Assembly: GCA_030665965.1 (NCBI GenBank)
Contig: DAOUYT010000003.1
Location: 1 to 39,181, forward strand
Reading direction: 5' to 3'
Length of the DNA stretch: 39,181 nt
DNA from: a bacterium
Lineage (GTDB): Bacteria > Patescibacteriota > Minisyncoccia > Minisyncoccales > JANBVM01
Part shown: one piece after another, positions 31,950 through 39,181 of the stretch
Position numbering within the stretch: the stretch's first letter is position 1
How the letters are laid out: the number at the start of each line of letters is the position of its first letter
Made by a program: the position numbers and the translations under genes
The notes under the pieces: model-generated
Told to the model about the DNA's origin: nothing
Seen by the model: only the letters and a program-made list of their open reading frames with translations
The model's database searches: none

Positions 31950-33131
31950 ATGTTAGAACTCTTTAAATTAAAACCAGAAACCTTTGGATTAGATATTTCT
32001 GATTTATCTTTAAAGATTATAAAACTCAAAAAAAGAAAAAAAGAATTGGGTTTAGCTTGCTTTGGAGAAAGGAAAATAAAGCCAGGAATAATCAAACAGG
32101 GACAGATAATAAAACAAGACGAGCTGACTGAAAATATCCTGGAGGCAATCAAGGAGGTGAAAGGAGAAAAACTGGGAACAAGGTATGTTGTTAGTTCCTT
32201 GCCAGAGGAAAAGGCTTTTTTTCAAGTCATTAAAATGCCCAAGATATCTGCTGGGGACTTAAGGTCAGCTATAATCTACGAGGCTGAAAATTACATCCCC
32301 ATACCCTTAGAAAAGGTTTATTTGGATTTTCAGGTTATTTCACCTGCTGACAACCATTTAGACCATCTTGATGTCTTGATTGCTGCTATCCCCAAAAACA
32401 CTGTTGATGTTTATTTTTCTTGTCTGAAATCAGCAGGACTGGAACCCCATGCCCTGGAGGTTGAATCCTTAGCCATTGCCCGGTCTTTAATAAAAGATGG
32501 AATCACCACTTCCCCTGTTCTCTTAATTGATTTTGGAGCTACCAAAACCAGTTTTATTATTTTTTCTGGACGCTCTTTAAGATTTACCTCTTCAATCAGC
32601 GTTTCTTCAATAAATTTTACTGAAATTATCTCTAAAAGCTTGGGAATAGATATGGCAAAAGCTGAAAAACTCAAGATAAAATATGGATTAGAAGAAAAGA
32701 TTAAACCAAAAACAAAAAAAGAAAAATCCAGCGTTCAAAAAGAAAGAAGTAAAATCTTTGAAGCCCTTGTGCCGGCCCTGGTTGATTTGACCCAACAAAT
32801 CAAAAAACACCTCCATTATTATCAAACCCATAGCCATGAGGAACATTTATCGTCTGGTCAAAAAGGTAAATCCAAGCCCCTTGGTGAAAAATCCATTCCC
32901 AGGGGTGTTTCAAGGATCCTGCTTTGCGGGGGAGGCTCAAACCTAAAGGGTTTGGGAGAATTGCTTTCCCTGGAATTAAAATTACCGGTTGAAGTCGGGA
33001 ATCCATGGGTAAATATTCTTCCTGGAGATAAAAGAGGAACACCCGGGCTTAGCTTTGAAAAATCATTGGGATACGCCACAGTTCTGGGACTGGGTTTAAG
33101 GGGTATGCTGGAAAATAACAAAGACTTATGA
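31950..33131 (+). CDS. pilM: Type IV pilus actin-like protein PilM
   Basis: Cytoplasmic actin-fold ATP-binding protein that links PilN to the assembly ATPase. The 393-residue protein has FGLDISDLSLKIIKL at the N-terminus (phosphate 1), SSLPEEKAFFQVIKMP, LLIDFGATKTSFIIF (phosphate 2, about 189-203) and LLCGGGSNLKGLGELL (adenosine motif, about 329-344). A Lys-rich insert lies near 250-275. GAGG stands 8 nt before the ATG, one of the few clear Shine-Dalgarno sites here. First gene after the IS element, which may supply or block its promoter. Overlaps pilN by 4 nt. Confidence 0.93.
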   Translation: MLELFKLKPETFGLDISDLSLKIIKLKKRKKELGLACFGERKIKPGIIKQGQIIKQDELTENILEAIKEVKGEKLGTRYVVSSLPEEKAFFQVIKMPKISAGDLRSAIIYEAENYIPIPLEKVYLDFQVISPADNHLDHLDVLIAAIPKNTVDVYFSCLKSAGLEPHALEVESLAIARSLIKDGITTSPVLLIDFGATKTSFIIFSGRSLRFTSSISVSSINFTEIISKSLGIDMAKAEKLKIKYGLEEKIKPKTKKEKSSVQKERSKIFEALVPALVDLTQQIKKHLHYYQTHSHEEHLSSGQKGKSKPLGEKSIPRGVSRILLCGGGSNLKGLGELLSLELKLPVEVGNPWVNILPGDKRGTPGLSFEKSLGYATVLGLGLRGMLENNKDL

Positions 33132-33664
33132 TTAATCTATTACCGCCACAACAAAAAGAAAAGCTTTTATACCAGGGGTACTTAAGATTAATTTTAATTC
33201 TAGGAATTTTATTTTTATCTTTTTTGTTTTCTTTGTTTTTGGTTTTGTTATTGGTAAGGGGCTATGTTGGCGCTGACCTGGAAACCCAAAGAATAATTTT
33301 AGAAGAGAAAAAAAGGATAATCTTCCTGAATCAAGAAATAGAAAAAGAAATAATACAGTCTAATGTTTTTCTTTCTGATTTAAACTCTTTTTACCAAGAA
33401 AATCTTGATTTAACCCAAACCCTGAAAAAGCTTTATGAAACCCTTCCTTCTAAAACCTATCTGACTGATTTCAGCTTTGGTTTTATTTCAAGAGAGGGGA
33501 AGAAGAAACCAAGGATTTCTCTATCCGGATATTGTCCAGACAGAGATACATTACTGGAATTTAAACAAGAGCTTGAAAAATGGTTCTATGAAGTTTCTTT
33601 TTCGCCGGAGAGCTGGATTAAGCCAACCGGGATTAATTTCACCCTTACCCTGGAGCTAAATTAA
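33128..33664 (+). CDS. pilN: Type IV pilus assembly protein PilN-like
   Basis: A 178-residue bitopic protein starting with the PilN signature MINLLPPQQKEKL, by which it would bind PilM, then a membrane helix (about 20-46), a coiled coil (about 55-90) and a small alpha/beta domain. The INLLP motif and order after pilM make the call firm although the rest diverges. Confidence 0.85.
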   Translation: MINLLPPQQKEKLLYQGYLRLILILGILFLSFLFSLFLVLLLVRGYVGADLETQRIILEEKKRIIFLNQEIEKEIIQSNVFLSDLNSFYQENLDLTQTLKKLYETLPSKTYLTDFSFGFISREGKKKPRISLSGYCPDRDTLLEFKQELEKWFYEVSFSPESWIKPTGINFTLTLELN

Positions 33665-33710
33665 TAATAATCCTGCCAGGATAAAAACCCCTATCTTTTA
33701 AGAATTAAAA

Positions 33711-34271
33711 ATGACACTGAAAAATAAAATCAATTTGCTTTTAGCCACCTTCCTTTTATTGGGCGTTTTTTTGCTCATGTTTTTAATCCGCCCTGTCTAC
33801 AAAGACATACAGGAAGGCTCCCGGGAATTAATCTCCAAAAAACAAGAATTGGTTTCTCTAGAAAATAAAATCAAGAATATCGAAGAATTTAGAAAAAACT
33901 ACCGGGAAATAAAAGAAAACCTGGAAAAAGCAAAAACCCTGTTTATCAAACCAGAAGCACCGGTAGACTTTATTTCTTTTTTGGAAGAAAGTTCTCAGGA
34001 CACCCAGATAACCATAGATATTTCTCCCTCTTCAGCGAGAAAGGAAAAAGGGGATATCTGGCCTTCCATGGCATTTCAAATAAGGTCTGTCTGTTCCTTT
34101 CCCAGGTGTTTCAGGTTCCTGGAAAAACTTGAATTAAGCCCCTATCTGATTAAAATCAGAAACCTGAATATTACCCGCCTGACAGAACAAGAGTTGATGT
34201 CAAAAGGGTTTGAAGGGTTTTCTCTGGGAGCTACCAAAATCAACCTTTCCTTAAAAGTCTTTGCCAAGTAA
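33711..34271 (+). CDS. pilO: Type IV pilus assembly protein PilO-like
   Basis: A 186-residue bitopic protein: membrane helix at about 8-26, a Glu/Lys-rich coiled coil to about 80 (KKQELVSLENKIKNIEEF), then a ferredoxin-like head with FISFLEESSQDTQITI, the usual PilO location. Identified mainly by architecture and position after pilN. A 46 nt gap precedes it. Confidence 0.75.
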   Translation: MTLKNKINLLLATFLLLGVFLLMFLIRPVYKDIQEGSRELISKKQELVSLENKIKNIEEFRKNYREIKENLEKAKTLFIKPEAPVDFISFLEESSQDTQITIDISPSSARKEKGDIWPSMAFQIRSVCSFPRCFRFLEKLELSPYLIKIRNLNITRLTEQELMSKGFEGFSLGATKINLSLKVFAK

Positions 34272-34282
34272 TCTGCTGAATT

Positions 34283-34585
34283 ATGCCAAGATTAAAAAAA
34301 ATTAAATTAAAGAATATCAAGGTCTTTCTTAAAAAAATACCATTGGTTTTGGGAAAAAATGCCTTTTTATCTTTCTTGGGACTATTTATCCTGTCTTTAA
34401 TCTTGGGCCTCCTTGTCTTTTACAGATATCGTATTTTTACAAAAGAACCTGAGCTCAAGATCACAGAAAAACAGCTCCAGTTTAAGACAAAAACCTATCA
34501 GGAAATCCTGAGAATCTGGCAGGAAAAAGAGGAAAGATTTAGACAAACAGATACTAAGAAATATCTTAATCCCTTTATTCCTTAA
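34283..34585 (+). CDS. Small membrane protein in the pilMNO operon
   Basis: A 100-residue protein not recognised at family level. Basic N-terminus, one strong membrane helix (about 28-48), then a charged helical tail rich in Glu/Lys/Gln. It lies 11 nt after pilO where other bacteria encode PilP, but no lipoprotein signal is present, so it is not PilP. It may be an accessory alignment protein. Last gene of the pilus block. Confidence 0.65.
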   Translation: MPRLKKIKLKNIKVFLKKIPLVLGKNAFLSFLGLFILSLILGLLVFYRYRIFTKEPELKITEKQLQFKTKTYQEILRIWQEKEERFRQTDTKKYLNPFIP

Positions 34586-34647
34586 TATTTGATTTTTTCT
34601 AAATTTTCGGTTAAAGTAAGTTTATCCTGATTTTATATATTTAAAAG

Positions 34648-34671
34648 TTCCCGCAGCTCAATAGATAAAAC
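34648..34671 (+). repeat. Partial tRNA 5'-half copy directly before tRNA-Arg
   Basis: The segment CCGCAGCTCAATAGATAAAA followed by CG matches the D-arm part of the adjoining tRNA-Arg at about 16 of 20 positions, and ends where the intact gene begins. It has no anticodon or T arm. It looks like a remnant of a tandem tRNA duplication or an old integration scar. Confidence 0.5.
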
Positions 34672-34748
34672 GCCCTCGTAGCTTAATTGGATAAAGCAAT
34701 TCCCTTCTAAGGAAGAGATTGGAGGTCCGAGTCCTCCCGAGGGCACCA
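34672..34748 (+). tRNA. tRNA-Arg (anticodon TCT)
   Basis: Cloverleaf: acceptor GCCCTCG/CGAGGGC, D arm TAGCTTAATTGGATAAAGCA, anticodon stem around loop CTTCTAA (anticodon TCT, one mismatch at the outer pair), T arm GGAGGTCCGAGTCCTCC, discriminator A and genome-encoded CCA (34746-34748). The two other tRNAs in the window do not encode CCA. Confidence 0.93.
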
Positions 34749-34768
34749 GAAATTAAAATACTAAATAC

Positions 34769-34793
34769 AAGAAAGTTATCAGCTTTCTTTTTT
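34769..34793 (+). terminator. Terminator after tRNA-Arg
   Basis: Perfect 7-bp stem AAGAAAG/CTTTCTT (34769-34775 and 34783-34789), seven-base loop, T tail to 34793. Separates the tRNA from rpsO. Confidence 0.7.
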
Positions 34794-34807
34794 AATTAAA
34801 ATGAAAA

Positions 34808-34816
34808 TGGTATAAT
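34808..34816 (+). promoter_or_regulatory. Extended -10 promoter of rpsO
   Basis: TGGTATAAT: a consensus -10 with the TG extension, 18 nt before the rpsO ATG and just after the tRNA terminator. The strongest promoter-like site in the window; no clear -35, as expected for extended -10. Confidence 0.6.
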
Positions 34817-34834
34817 TAAATAAATTGTAAAACC

Positions 34835-35101
34835 ATGTTAAAGAAGAAAAACAAAGAAGCAATTATAAAAACATATAAAATACATGATGTGGATACAGGG
34901 TCTCCAGGGGTCCAGGTGGCTTTATTGTCAAAGGAAATCAAAAACCTCTTGCTGCACCTGAAAAAGCATCCCAAAGATCTTCATTCAAAAAGAGGATTGT
35001 TAAAAATGGTTGCAAAAAGAAGGAAGCTCTTAGGGTATTTGAAAGAAAAAAACATAAAAAGATACAAAGCCGTTGTTAAAAAAATAGGCTTGAAAAAGTA
35101 A
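34835..35101 (+). CDS. rpsO: 30S ribosomal protein S15
   Basis: Primary 16S rRNA central-domain binder. The 88 residues match the bacterial family: [50 protein letters not shown] is recognisable from about residue 18 on (given here by its key blocks [25 protein letters not shown]). Length is canonical. It is 1 nt upstream of the NYN gene and close to pnp; rpsO-pnp linkage is widespread in bacteria. Confidence 0.96.
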   Translation: MLKKKNKEAIIKTYKIHDVDTGSPGVQVALLSKEIKNLLLHLKKHPKDLHSKRGLLKMVAKRRKLLGYLKEKNIKRYKAVVKKIGLKK

Positions 35102-35102
35102 T

Positions 35103-35606
35103 ATGGTAATAAAACATCTCGGTCAAAGGGTGGCTCTCTTAATCGACGTCCAAAACCTCTATCATTCTGCCAAGAATTTGTACGGGGCCCGGGTCAATTT
35201 TGGAGCAATCTTAAAATTGGCGGTCAGCCAGAGAGTCTTAATCAGGGCCTTTGCCTATGTGGTAAGAACAAAAACCGGGGAGGAAAAAGCTTTTTTCGGA
35301 GCCCTGAAAACCCTGGGGTTTGAAACCAGGGTAAGAGATTTACAGGAATTTTACGGTGGTTTGAAAAAAGCTGACTGGGACGTAGGCATTGCCGTTGATG
35401 CCATCAGAATCTCTTCCAGCGTGGACACCATTGTTTTGGCTTCAGGGGACGGTGATTTTCTCCAGGTGGTTGAATATCTGAAGAATCAGGGAAAAAGGGT
35501 AGAGGTTATTGCTTTTGGCAAATCAGCTTCTTCAAAATTGATAAAGTCAGCTGATGAATTCACTGATATAGGAAAAGACCCGAAAAAATACCTCTTAAAA
35601 AAATAA
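35103..35606 (+). CDS. NYN-domain (LabA/DUF88) PIN-like protein
   Basis: A 167-residue predicted RNase of the NYN/PIN fold. Acidic metal-site residues are visible: Asp16 in LLIDVQNLYHS, DWDVGIAVDAIR (about 91-102), ASGDGDF (about 112-118). NYN proteins are proposed RNA-processing nucleases; direct substrates are mostly unknown. It sits 1 nt after rpsO and 52 nt before pnp, so it is embedded in an RNA-metabolism unit, which supports an RNA role. No membrane segment. Confidence 0.85.
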   Translation: MVIKHLGQRVALLIDVQNLYHSAKNLYGARVNFGAILKLAVSQRVLIRAFAYVVRTKTGEEKAFFGALKTLGFETRVRDLQEFYGGLKKADWDVGIAVDAIRISSSVDTIVLASGDGDFLQVVEYLKNQGKRVEVIAFGKSASSKLIKSADEFTDIGKDPKKYLLKK

Positions 35607-35658
35607 TTGGTGATGAGGTCACTGATTTTCATTAATTGTTATTTAATCATAATTATCC

Positions 35659-37779
35659 ATGACTAAAAAATTCAAATTAGAAATTGGGGGAAGAGAATTA
35701 ACAGTAAATATCAAGAATTTAGCAGAACAAAGCAATGGTTCTGTTCTTGTTCAATATGGAGATACCCTGGTTCTGGCTACGGCCGTAATGTCGAATTATG
35801 AAAAAGAGGGTCTCAGTTTCTTTCCTTTAACAGTAAATTATGAAGAAAGATTCTATGCTTCAGGTAAAATCAGGGGTTCAAGATACATAAAAAGAGAGGC
35901 CAGGCCTTCTGATGAGGCTGTCTGTAACGCCAGATTAATTGATAGAACCATTCGTCCTCTTTTTCCGGAAAACCTGAGCAGGGAAATCCAGGTGGTAGCC
36001 ACCATTCTTTCCTGGGATGGTCAAAACGAACCTGACATCATAGCCCTGCTGGCATGTTCCCTGGCTCTTTCCATCTCTGACATCCCCTGGAAGGGACCCG
36101 TAGCTGCTGTCAGAATCGGCAGGATTGATAATAAATTCATCTTAAACCCGACCTACGAAGAAATGGAAAAGAGCAGCATGAATCTTGTCTTTGCCGGCAC
36201 CAAAAAAGGGGATGTCTTGATTAATATGATTGAGGGAAACCTTAATGAAGTTGAAGAAAAATTAATCGTGGAAGCTTATCAATTCTCAAAGACATATTTA
36301 AAAAAAATAATTGATCTTGAAAAAGAAATTACTGAAAAGATCGGCAAAAAAAAGATTGCCCTAAAGACCGATGTAATAGACCCTGAGTTAGAAAGAGAAA
36401 TCAAGGGATTCTTAAACAATGGATTAAAAGAATCCCTGTATCAAAAAGAAAAAGGAGAGAGAACAAACAAGACAGAACAATTAAAACAAGAGTTAATCAG
36501 TTTTCTCCAGGAAAATTATCCTGAACAAATAGATCAGGCTGAAAGATTTTTTGAAAAGGAAATCAAAAGCATAATGCACAAAAACATCCTTGATAATGAA
36601 AAAAGGCCTGATGGAAGAAGATTAGACGAGATAAGAGGGCTTGTCTGTGAAACAGGTCTTATACCCAGAACCCATGGCTCAGGCCTTTTCTGCCGGGGGC
36701 AAACAAAATCCCTTTCCATCCTGACCCTGGGCGCTCCAGGAGACGTCCAATTAGTGGAAGGCATGGAAATCGTGGGGAAAAAACGCTTTATGCATCATTA
36801 TAATTTCCCTCCTTATTCGGTCGGAGAGGTAAGACCCATGAGATCACCAGGGAGAAGAGAAATCGGTCATGGATTGCTGGCAGAAAAAGCTCTCTTGCCT
36901 GTTATTCCTCCCTTTGATAAATTTCCTTATACAACCCGCATTGTCTCTGAAATATTATCCTCAAACGGTTCCACCAGCATGGCTTCTATTTCCAGCTCTT
37001 CCTTGGCTTTAATGGATGCTGGAGTGCCCATAAGGTCTCCTGTGGCTGGAATTGCCTTAGGCATGGTTATTGACCCTAAAGGTAATTACAAGCTCTTAAC
37101 CGACATCCAGGGACCTGAAGATCATTATGGAGACATGGATTTGAAGGTGGCAGGGACAAACAAAGGGGTAACCGTAATTCAGATGGATGTTAAGATTGAC
37201 GGCATATCAGAACAGATTTTAAAGCAATCATTAAAAAAAGGAAGGGAGGCCAGGCTCCAGATTCTGAAAAAGATGAAACAGGTGTTGGAAAAACCCAGAC
37301 CAACACTATCTCCATTTGCCCCAAGAATTCTAATTATCCAGATTAATCCTGAAAAGATCAGAAAGGTAATCGGGCCCGGAGGAAAGGTAATCAATGAAAT
37401 AATTGAAGAATGCGGGGTATCAATTGACATTGAAGATTCAGGCAGGGTCTTTATTACTGCTGAAAAAGAAGATGCTGCCAAAAAAGCTCTTGCCTGGATA
37501 AAAAACATTACAAGAGAAATAAGGATAGGAGAGGTGTTTCAGGGTAAGGTAAAAAGGATTTTAAATTTCGGTGCTTTTGTGGAGATTCTACCTGGCCAGG
37601 AAGGCATGGTACGCATTTCTCAATTCCCCCCTTATAAAGTAAAAAAGGCTCTTAAGGTGGGGGATATCATTTCTGTTAAGGTAATCTCTATTGATGAACA
37701 GGGAAGAATAAATCTATCAATAAATCAATATAAAAAACCTTATGATAGAGGAAAAAAACCTTATACCAGAAGAAAGTAA
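35659..37779 (+). CDS. pnp: Polyribonucleotide nucleotidyltransferase (PNPase)
   Basis: Phosphorolytic 3'-5' exoribonuclease. The 706-residue protein has two RNase PH domains (about 10-230 with YGDTLVLATAV and ERFYASGKIRGSRYIKREARPSD; about 315-545 with GRRLDEIR, SNGSTSMAS and DHYGDMDLKVAGT), an alpha linker, a KH domain (about 555-615, KVIGPGGKVINEI) and an S1 domain (about 620-695, GKVKRILNFGAFVEI). All core parts are there, so activity is expected. Weak start context (no Shine-Dalgarno; CATAAT 9 nt upstream). Its last 38 nt overlap the next gene. Confidence 0.96.
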   Translation: MTKKFKLEIGGRELTVNIKNLAEQSNGSVLVQYGDTLVLATAVMSNYEKEGLSFFPLTVNYEERFYASGKIRGSRYIKREARPSDEAVCNARLIDRTIRPLFPENLSREIQVVATILSWDGQNEPDIIALLACSLALSISDIPWKGPVAAVRIGRIDNKFILNPTYEEMEKSSMNLVFAGTKKGDVLINMIEGNLNEVEEKLIVEAYQFSKTYLKKIIDLEKEITEKIGKKKIALKTDVIDPELEREIKGFLNNGLKESLYQKEKGERTNKTEQLKQELISFLQENYPEQIDQAERFFEKEIKSIMHKNILDNEKRPDGRRLDEIRGLVCETGLIPRTHGSGLFCRGQTKSLSILTLGAPGDVQLVEGMEIVGKKRFMHHYNFPPYSVGEVRPMRSPGRREIGHGLLAEKALLPVIPPFDKFPYTTRIVSEILSSNGSTSMASISSSSLALMDAGVPIRSPVAGIALGMVIDPKGNYKLLTDIQGPEDHYGDMDLKVAGTNKGVTVIQMDVKIDGISEQILKQSLKKGREARLQILKKMKQVLEKPRPTLSPFAPRILIIQINPEKIRKVIGPGGKVINEIIEECGVSIDIEDSGRVFITAEKEDAAKKALAWIKNITREIRIGEVFQGKVKRILNFGAFVEILPGQEGMVRISQFPPYKVKKALKVGDIISVKVISIDEQGRINLSINQYKKPYDRGKKPYTRRK

Positions 37780-38740
37780 AAAAGAGGTAAAACAGGCTAA
37801 ACCAGAAGAAAAAGAAGAGAAACTGGAGTTTTTAAAAAGAGCAGAGGTAAGGACAATGCAAAAAGACATTAAAAGACTCCGGGAGACTGAGGTTGAAAAA
37901 GAAAGAGAAAGAATCATTGGTTTGGAAACCGAGAAGAAGAAAACCAAAGCCCAGCCAGAACAAGAAAGAGAAAAAGTAGCCAGGGAAACCCTTATTCCCA
38001 AACCCCCAAAAAGACCTGCTTCTTCCAGGAAATTCTTGGTCAGGATAGGTTTCATTTTACTTTCTGTTCTCATTATTGGGTTTTTTTATTGGTTTTTTGT
38101 TTATGAAAGAGCAATCTTTAAAGATATATTTCCTTCAAAACAAGAAAGCCCTCCTTTAAAAGAAGAACTTGTTCTTCCAGAAGAAGAGTTACCATCAGAA
38201 AGAGAAGAAGAAATGGAAGAAGAAATTGCTGAGGAACCAGAAATTATAATTCCCTTGATTAATGAGAGAATTCTTGATTGGGGCTATTATATTCCCACTG
38301 CTACCCGGACAATTGACACGATTATTATTCATTCTACTTATAATGCTATCGGAGGAGATGTTTATGATATGGAAAGGGTTATTGAACAATTCAGAACGTA
38401 TAAAGTAACTTCTCATTATCTTATTACTCGAGATGGAACCATCTATCAACTATCTCCCAATGAAGCTGTTGCTTACCATGCTGGGGCTGGCAAAATGCCA
38501 GATGGTAGTAGAATAGATATTATTAATAACTTCTCACTTGGCATTGAACTTATTTACACAAAAACTGAATCTCCAAATGAAACCCAGTACCAATCTCTAT
38601 CTCAGTTAGTAAATTATCTTCGGCAGCAATACAATATTCCCCTTGAGAATATTCTCGGTCAAAATGAGATTGCACCAGAACGGAAAACCGATCCTTGGAA
38701 TTTTGATTGGGAATATTTCTATCCTCTAATTGAAGAATAA
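37742..38740 (+). CDS. Membrane-anchored amidase_2 (N-acetylmuramoyl-L-alanine amidase-like) with altered zinc site
   Basis: 332 residues: a highly charged Lys/Glu N-terminus (about 1-95), one membrane helix (about 101-120), an acidic linker to about 175, then an Amidase_2/PGRP domain outside the cell. Zinc-site comparison with AmpD: first ligand His197 (IIHST) present, third ligand Asp317 (RKTDP) present, but the second, His in GHSDIAP, is Gln307 (GQNEIAP). His246 (YHAG) is conserved. The substitution may abolish zinc binding or amidase activity, leaving a peptidoglycan-binding role. The start at 37742 lies in pnp (38 nt overlap); a later ATG at 37856 would keep the helix and domain. Confidence 0.8.
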   Translation: MIEEKNLIPEESKKEVKQAKPEEKEEKLEFLKRAEVRTMQKDIKRLRETEVEKERERIIGLETEKKKTKAQPEQEREKVARETLIPKPPKRPASSRKFLVRIGFILLSVLIIGFFYWFFVYERAIFKDIFPSKQESPPLKEELVLPEEELPSEREEEMEEEIAEEPEIIIPLINERILDWGYYIPTATRTIDTIIIHSTYNAIGGDVYDMERVIEQFRTYKVTSHYLITRDGTIYQLSPNEAVAYHAGAGKMPDGSRIDIINNFSLGIELIYTKTESPNETQYQSLSQLVNYLRQQYNIPLENILGQNEIAPERKTDPWNFDWEYFYPLIEE

Positions 38741-38766
38741 GTTCTTATCATTAATAATCTGAAATC

Positions 38767-39129
38767 ATGGATAAAAAAACACTCAAAGAATTAAGAAAAA
38801 AATTAGAAAAGGAAAAAGCCCAGATTGAAAAGAATCTGGAGGGTTTTGCTGAAAAGGACAAAAAATTAAAAGGAGACTGGGATACCCGTTTTCCCAACTG
38901 GAACGGAGAATCAACAGCTGACATGGAAATTGCTGCTGATGAAGTTGAAGAATACACCAGGCTTTTACCTCTGGAACACATCCTGGAGATACGTCTCAAA
39001 AACATTAATTCAGCCTTGGATAAAATTAAAAAAGGGAAATATGGGATTTGCGAAAAATGCGGCAGAGAAATTCCTCTTGAACGGCTGAAAATATATCCTG
39101 AAGCAAGGTTTTGTTTAAAATGCAAATGA
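38767..39129 (+). CDS. DksA/TraR-like C4 zinc-finger protein
   Basis: A 120-residue protein with an N-terminal coiled coil (about 1-35), a DksA-like middle with LLPLEHILEIRLKNINSALDKIKKGKYG, and a C-terminal C4 zinc finger: Cys98-x2-Cys101 (GICEKCG) and Cys117-x2-Cys120 (FCLKCK). The acidic coiled-coil tip residues of E. coli DksA cannot be assigned confidently. It may bind RNA polymerase through the secondary channel, as DksA does. In CPR genomes a TraR/DksA gene often sits beside lspA; the window ends before that can be checked. Confidence 0.85.
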   Translation: MDKKTLKELRKKLEKEKAQIEKNLEGFAEKDKKLKGDWDTRFPNWNGESTADMEIAADEVEEYTRLLPLEHILEIRLKNINSALDKIKKGKYGICEKCGREIPLERLKIYPEARFCLKCK

Positions 39130-39133
39130 TTCG

Positions 39134-39139
39134 TATAAT
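39134..39139 (+). promoter_or_regulatory. Possible promoter for the next gene off the window
   Basis: TATAAT at 39134-39139, right after the DksA/TraR-like gene stop. The last 52 bases hold no gene. Confidence 0.3.
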
Positions 39140-39181
39140 TATTTTAAGTCTAAGTTAGGAGTTGAGCTCTTACAAAAAAAA

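Noticed and set aside
1-39181. CRISPR array, rRNA genes, prophage or replication origin
   Set aside because: I looked for regularly spaced direct repeats, rRNA landmarks, integrase or capsid genes and dnaA-box clusters and saw none.

Overview
The window is an AT-rich bacterial chromosome segment. It most likely comes from the Patescibacteria/CPR, with a Parcubacteria-like flavour. The information-processing genes are all bacterial (NusA, ClpP, RNase Y, S15, PNPase, a DksA/TraR zinc-finger protein). They sit beside a type IV pilus operon and small TrbC/VirB2-like pilin genes of the kind common in CPR genomes. TGA is used as a stop (for example at 8309-8311, 28450-28452 and 30250-30252), so the Gracilibacteria/SR1 UGA-glycine code is excluded. 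Several metabolic genes are of archaeal type: a CarS-like CDP-lipid synthase, a GTP-dependent dephospho-CoA kinase, and a thiolase next to a DUF35 protein.

Region 1 (1-16.9 kb) is a dense lipid island. On the minus strand lie a truncated CDP-alcohol phosphatidyltransferase and a PHP-domain protein. On the plus strand come a CarS-like CDP-lipid synthase, a small MscS-type membrane protein and a Dak2 plus DegV fatty-acid-kinase gene split by a -1 frameshift. These are followed by an archaeal-type thiolase, a convergent dephospho-CoA kinase, a DUF35-DUF362 fusion and BioY. Then come FabG, a FabZ-FabK fusion, a second FabK, two PlsC-like acyltransferases, biotin carboxylase, biotin carrier protein, biotin ligase, carboxyltransferase and PlsY, ending at a terminator. 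Many of these genes overlap by 4-20 nt. Together they cover CoA and biotin supply, acyl-CoA carboxylation, the reductive fatty-acid cycle, acyl-phosphate formation, phosphatidate synthesis and CDP-lipid/headgroup chemistry. No ACP, FabD, FabB/F/H or PlsX is present. The only condensing-type enzyme is the thiolase, and acyl-phosphate could come from the fatty-acid kinase. I regard this island as the most interesting system in the window.

Region 2 (16.9-22.5 kb) holds nusA, clpP, a membrane-anchored PKD-domain protein, a TrbC/VirB2-like pilin with an extracellular head, rny, and minus-strand tRNA-Gly(TCC) and tRNA-Pro(TGG). Region 3 (22.7-34.6 kb) is a histidine kinase/response regulator pair followed by pilB, pilC, four prepilin/PilX-like genes, pilM, pilN, pilO and a small membrane protein. 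An intact IS200/IS605-family element with divergent tnpA and tnpB sits between the PilX-like gene and pilM, directly after the stop codon of the former. Region 4 (34.6-39.2 kb) holds tRNA-Arg(TCT) with a partial tRNA copy in front of it, rpsO, a NYN-domain gene, pnp, a membrane-anchored amidase with a substituted zinc ligand, and a DksA/TraR-like gene.

First genes of transcription units generally lack a Shine-Dalgarno sequence and have a -10-like box only a few bases before the ATG. Several internal genes do have one. This suggests leaderless or very short-leader transcripts, but it is an inference in an AT-rich genome.
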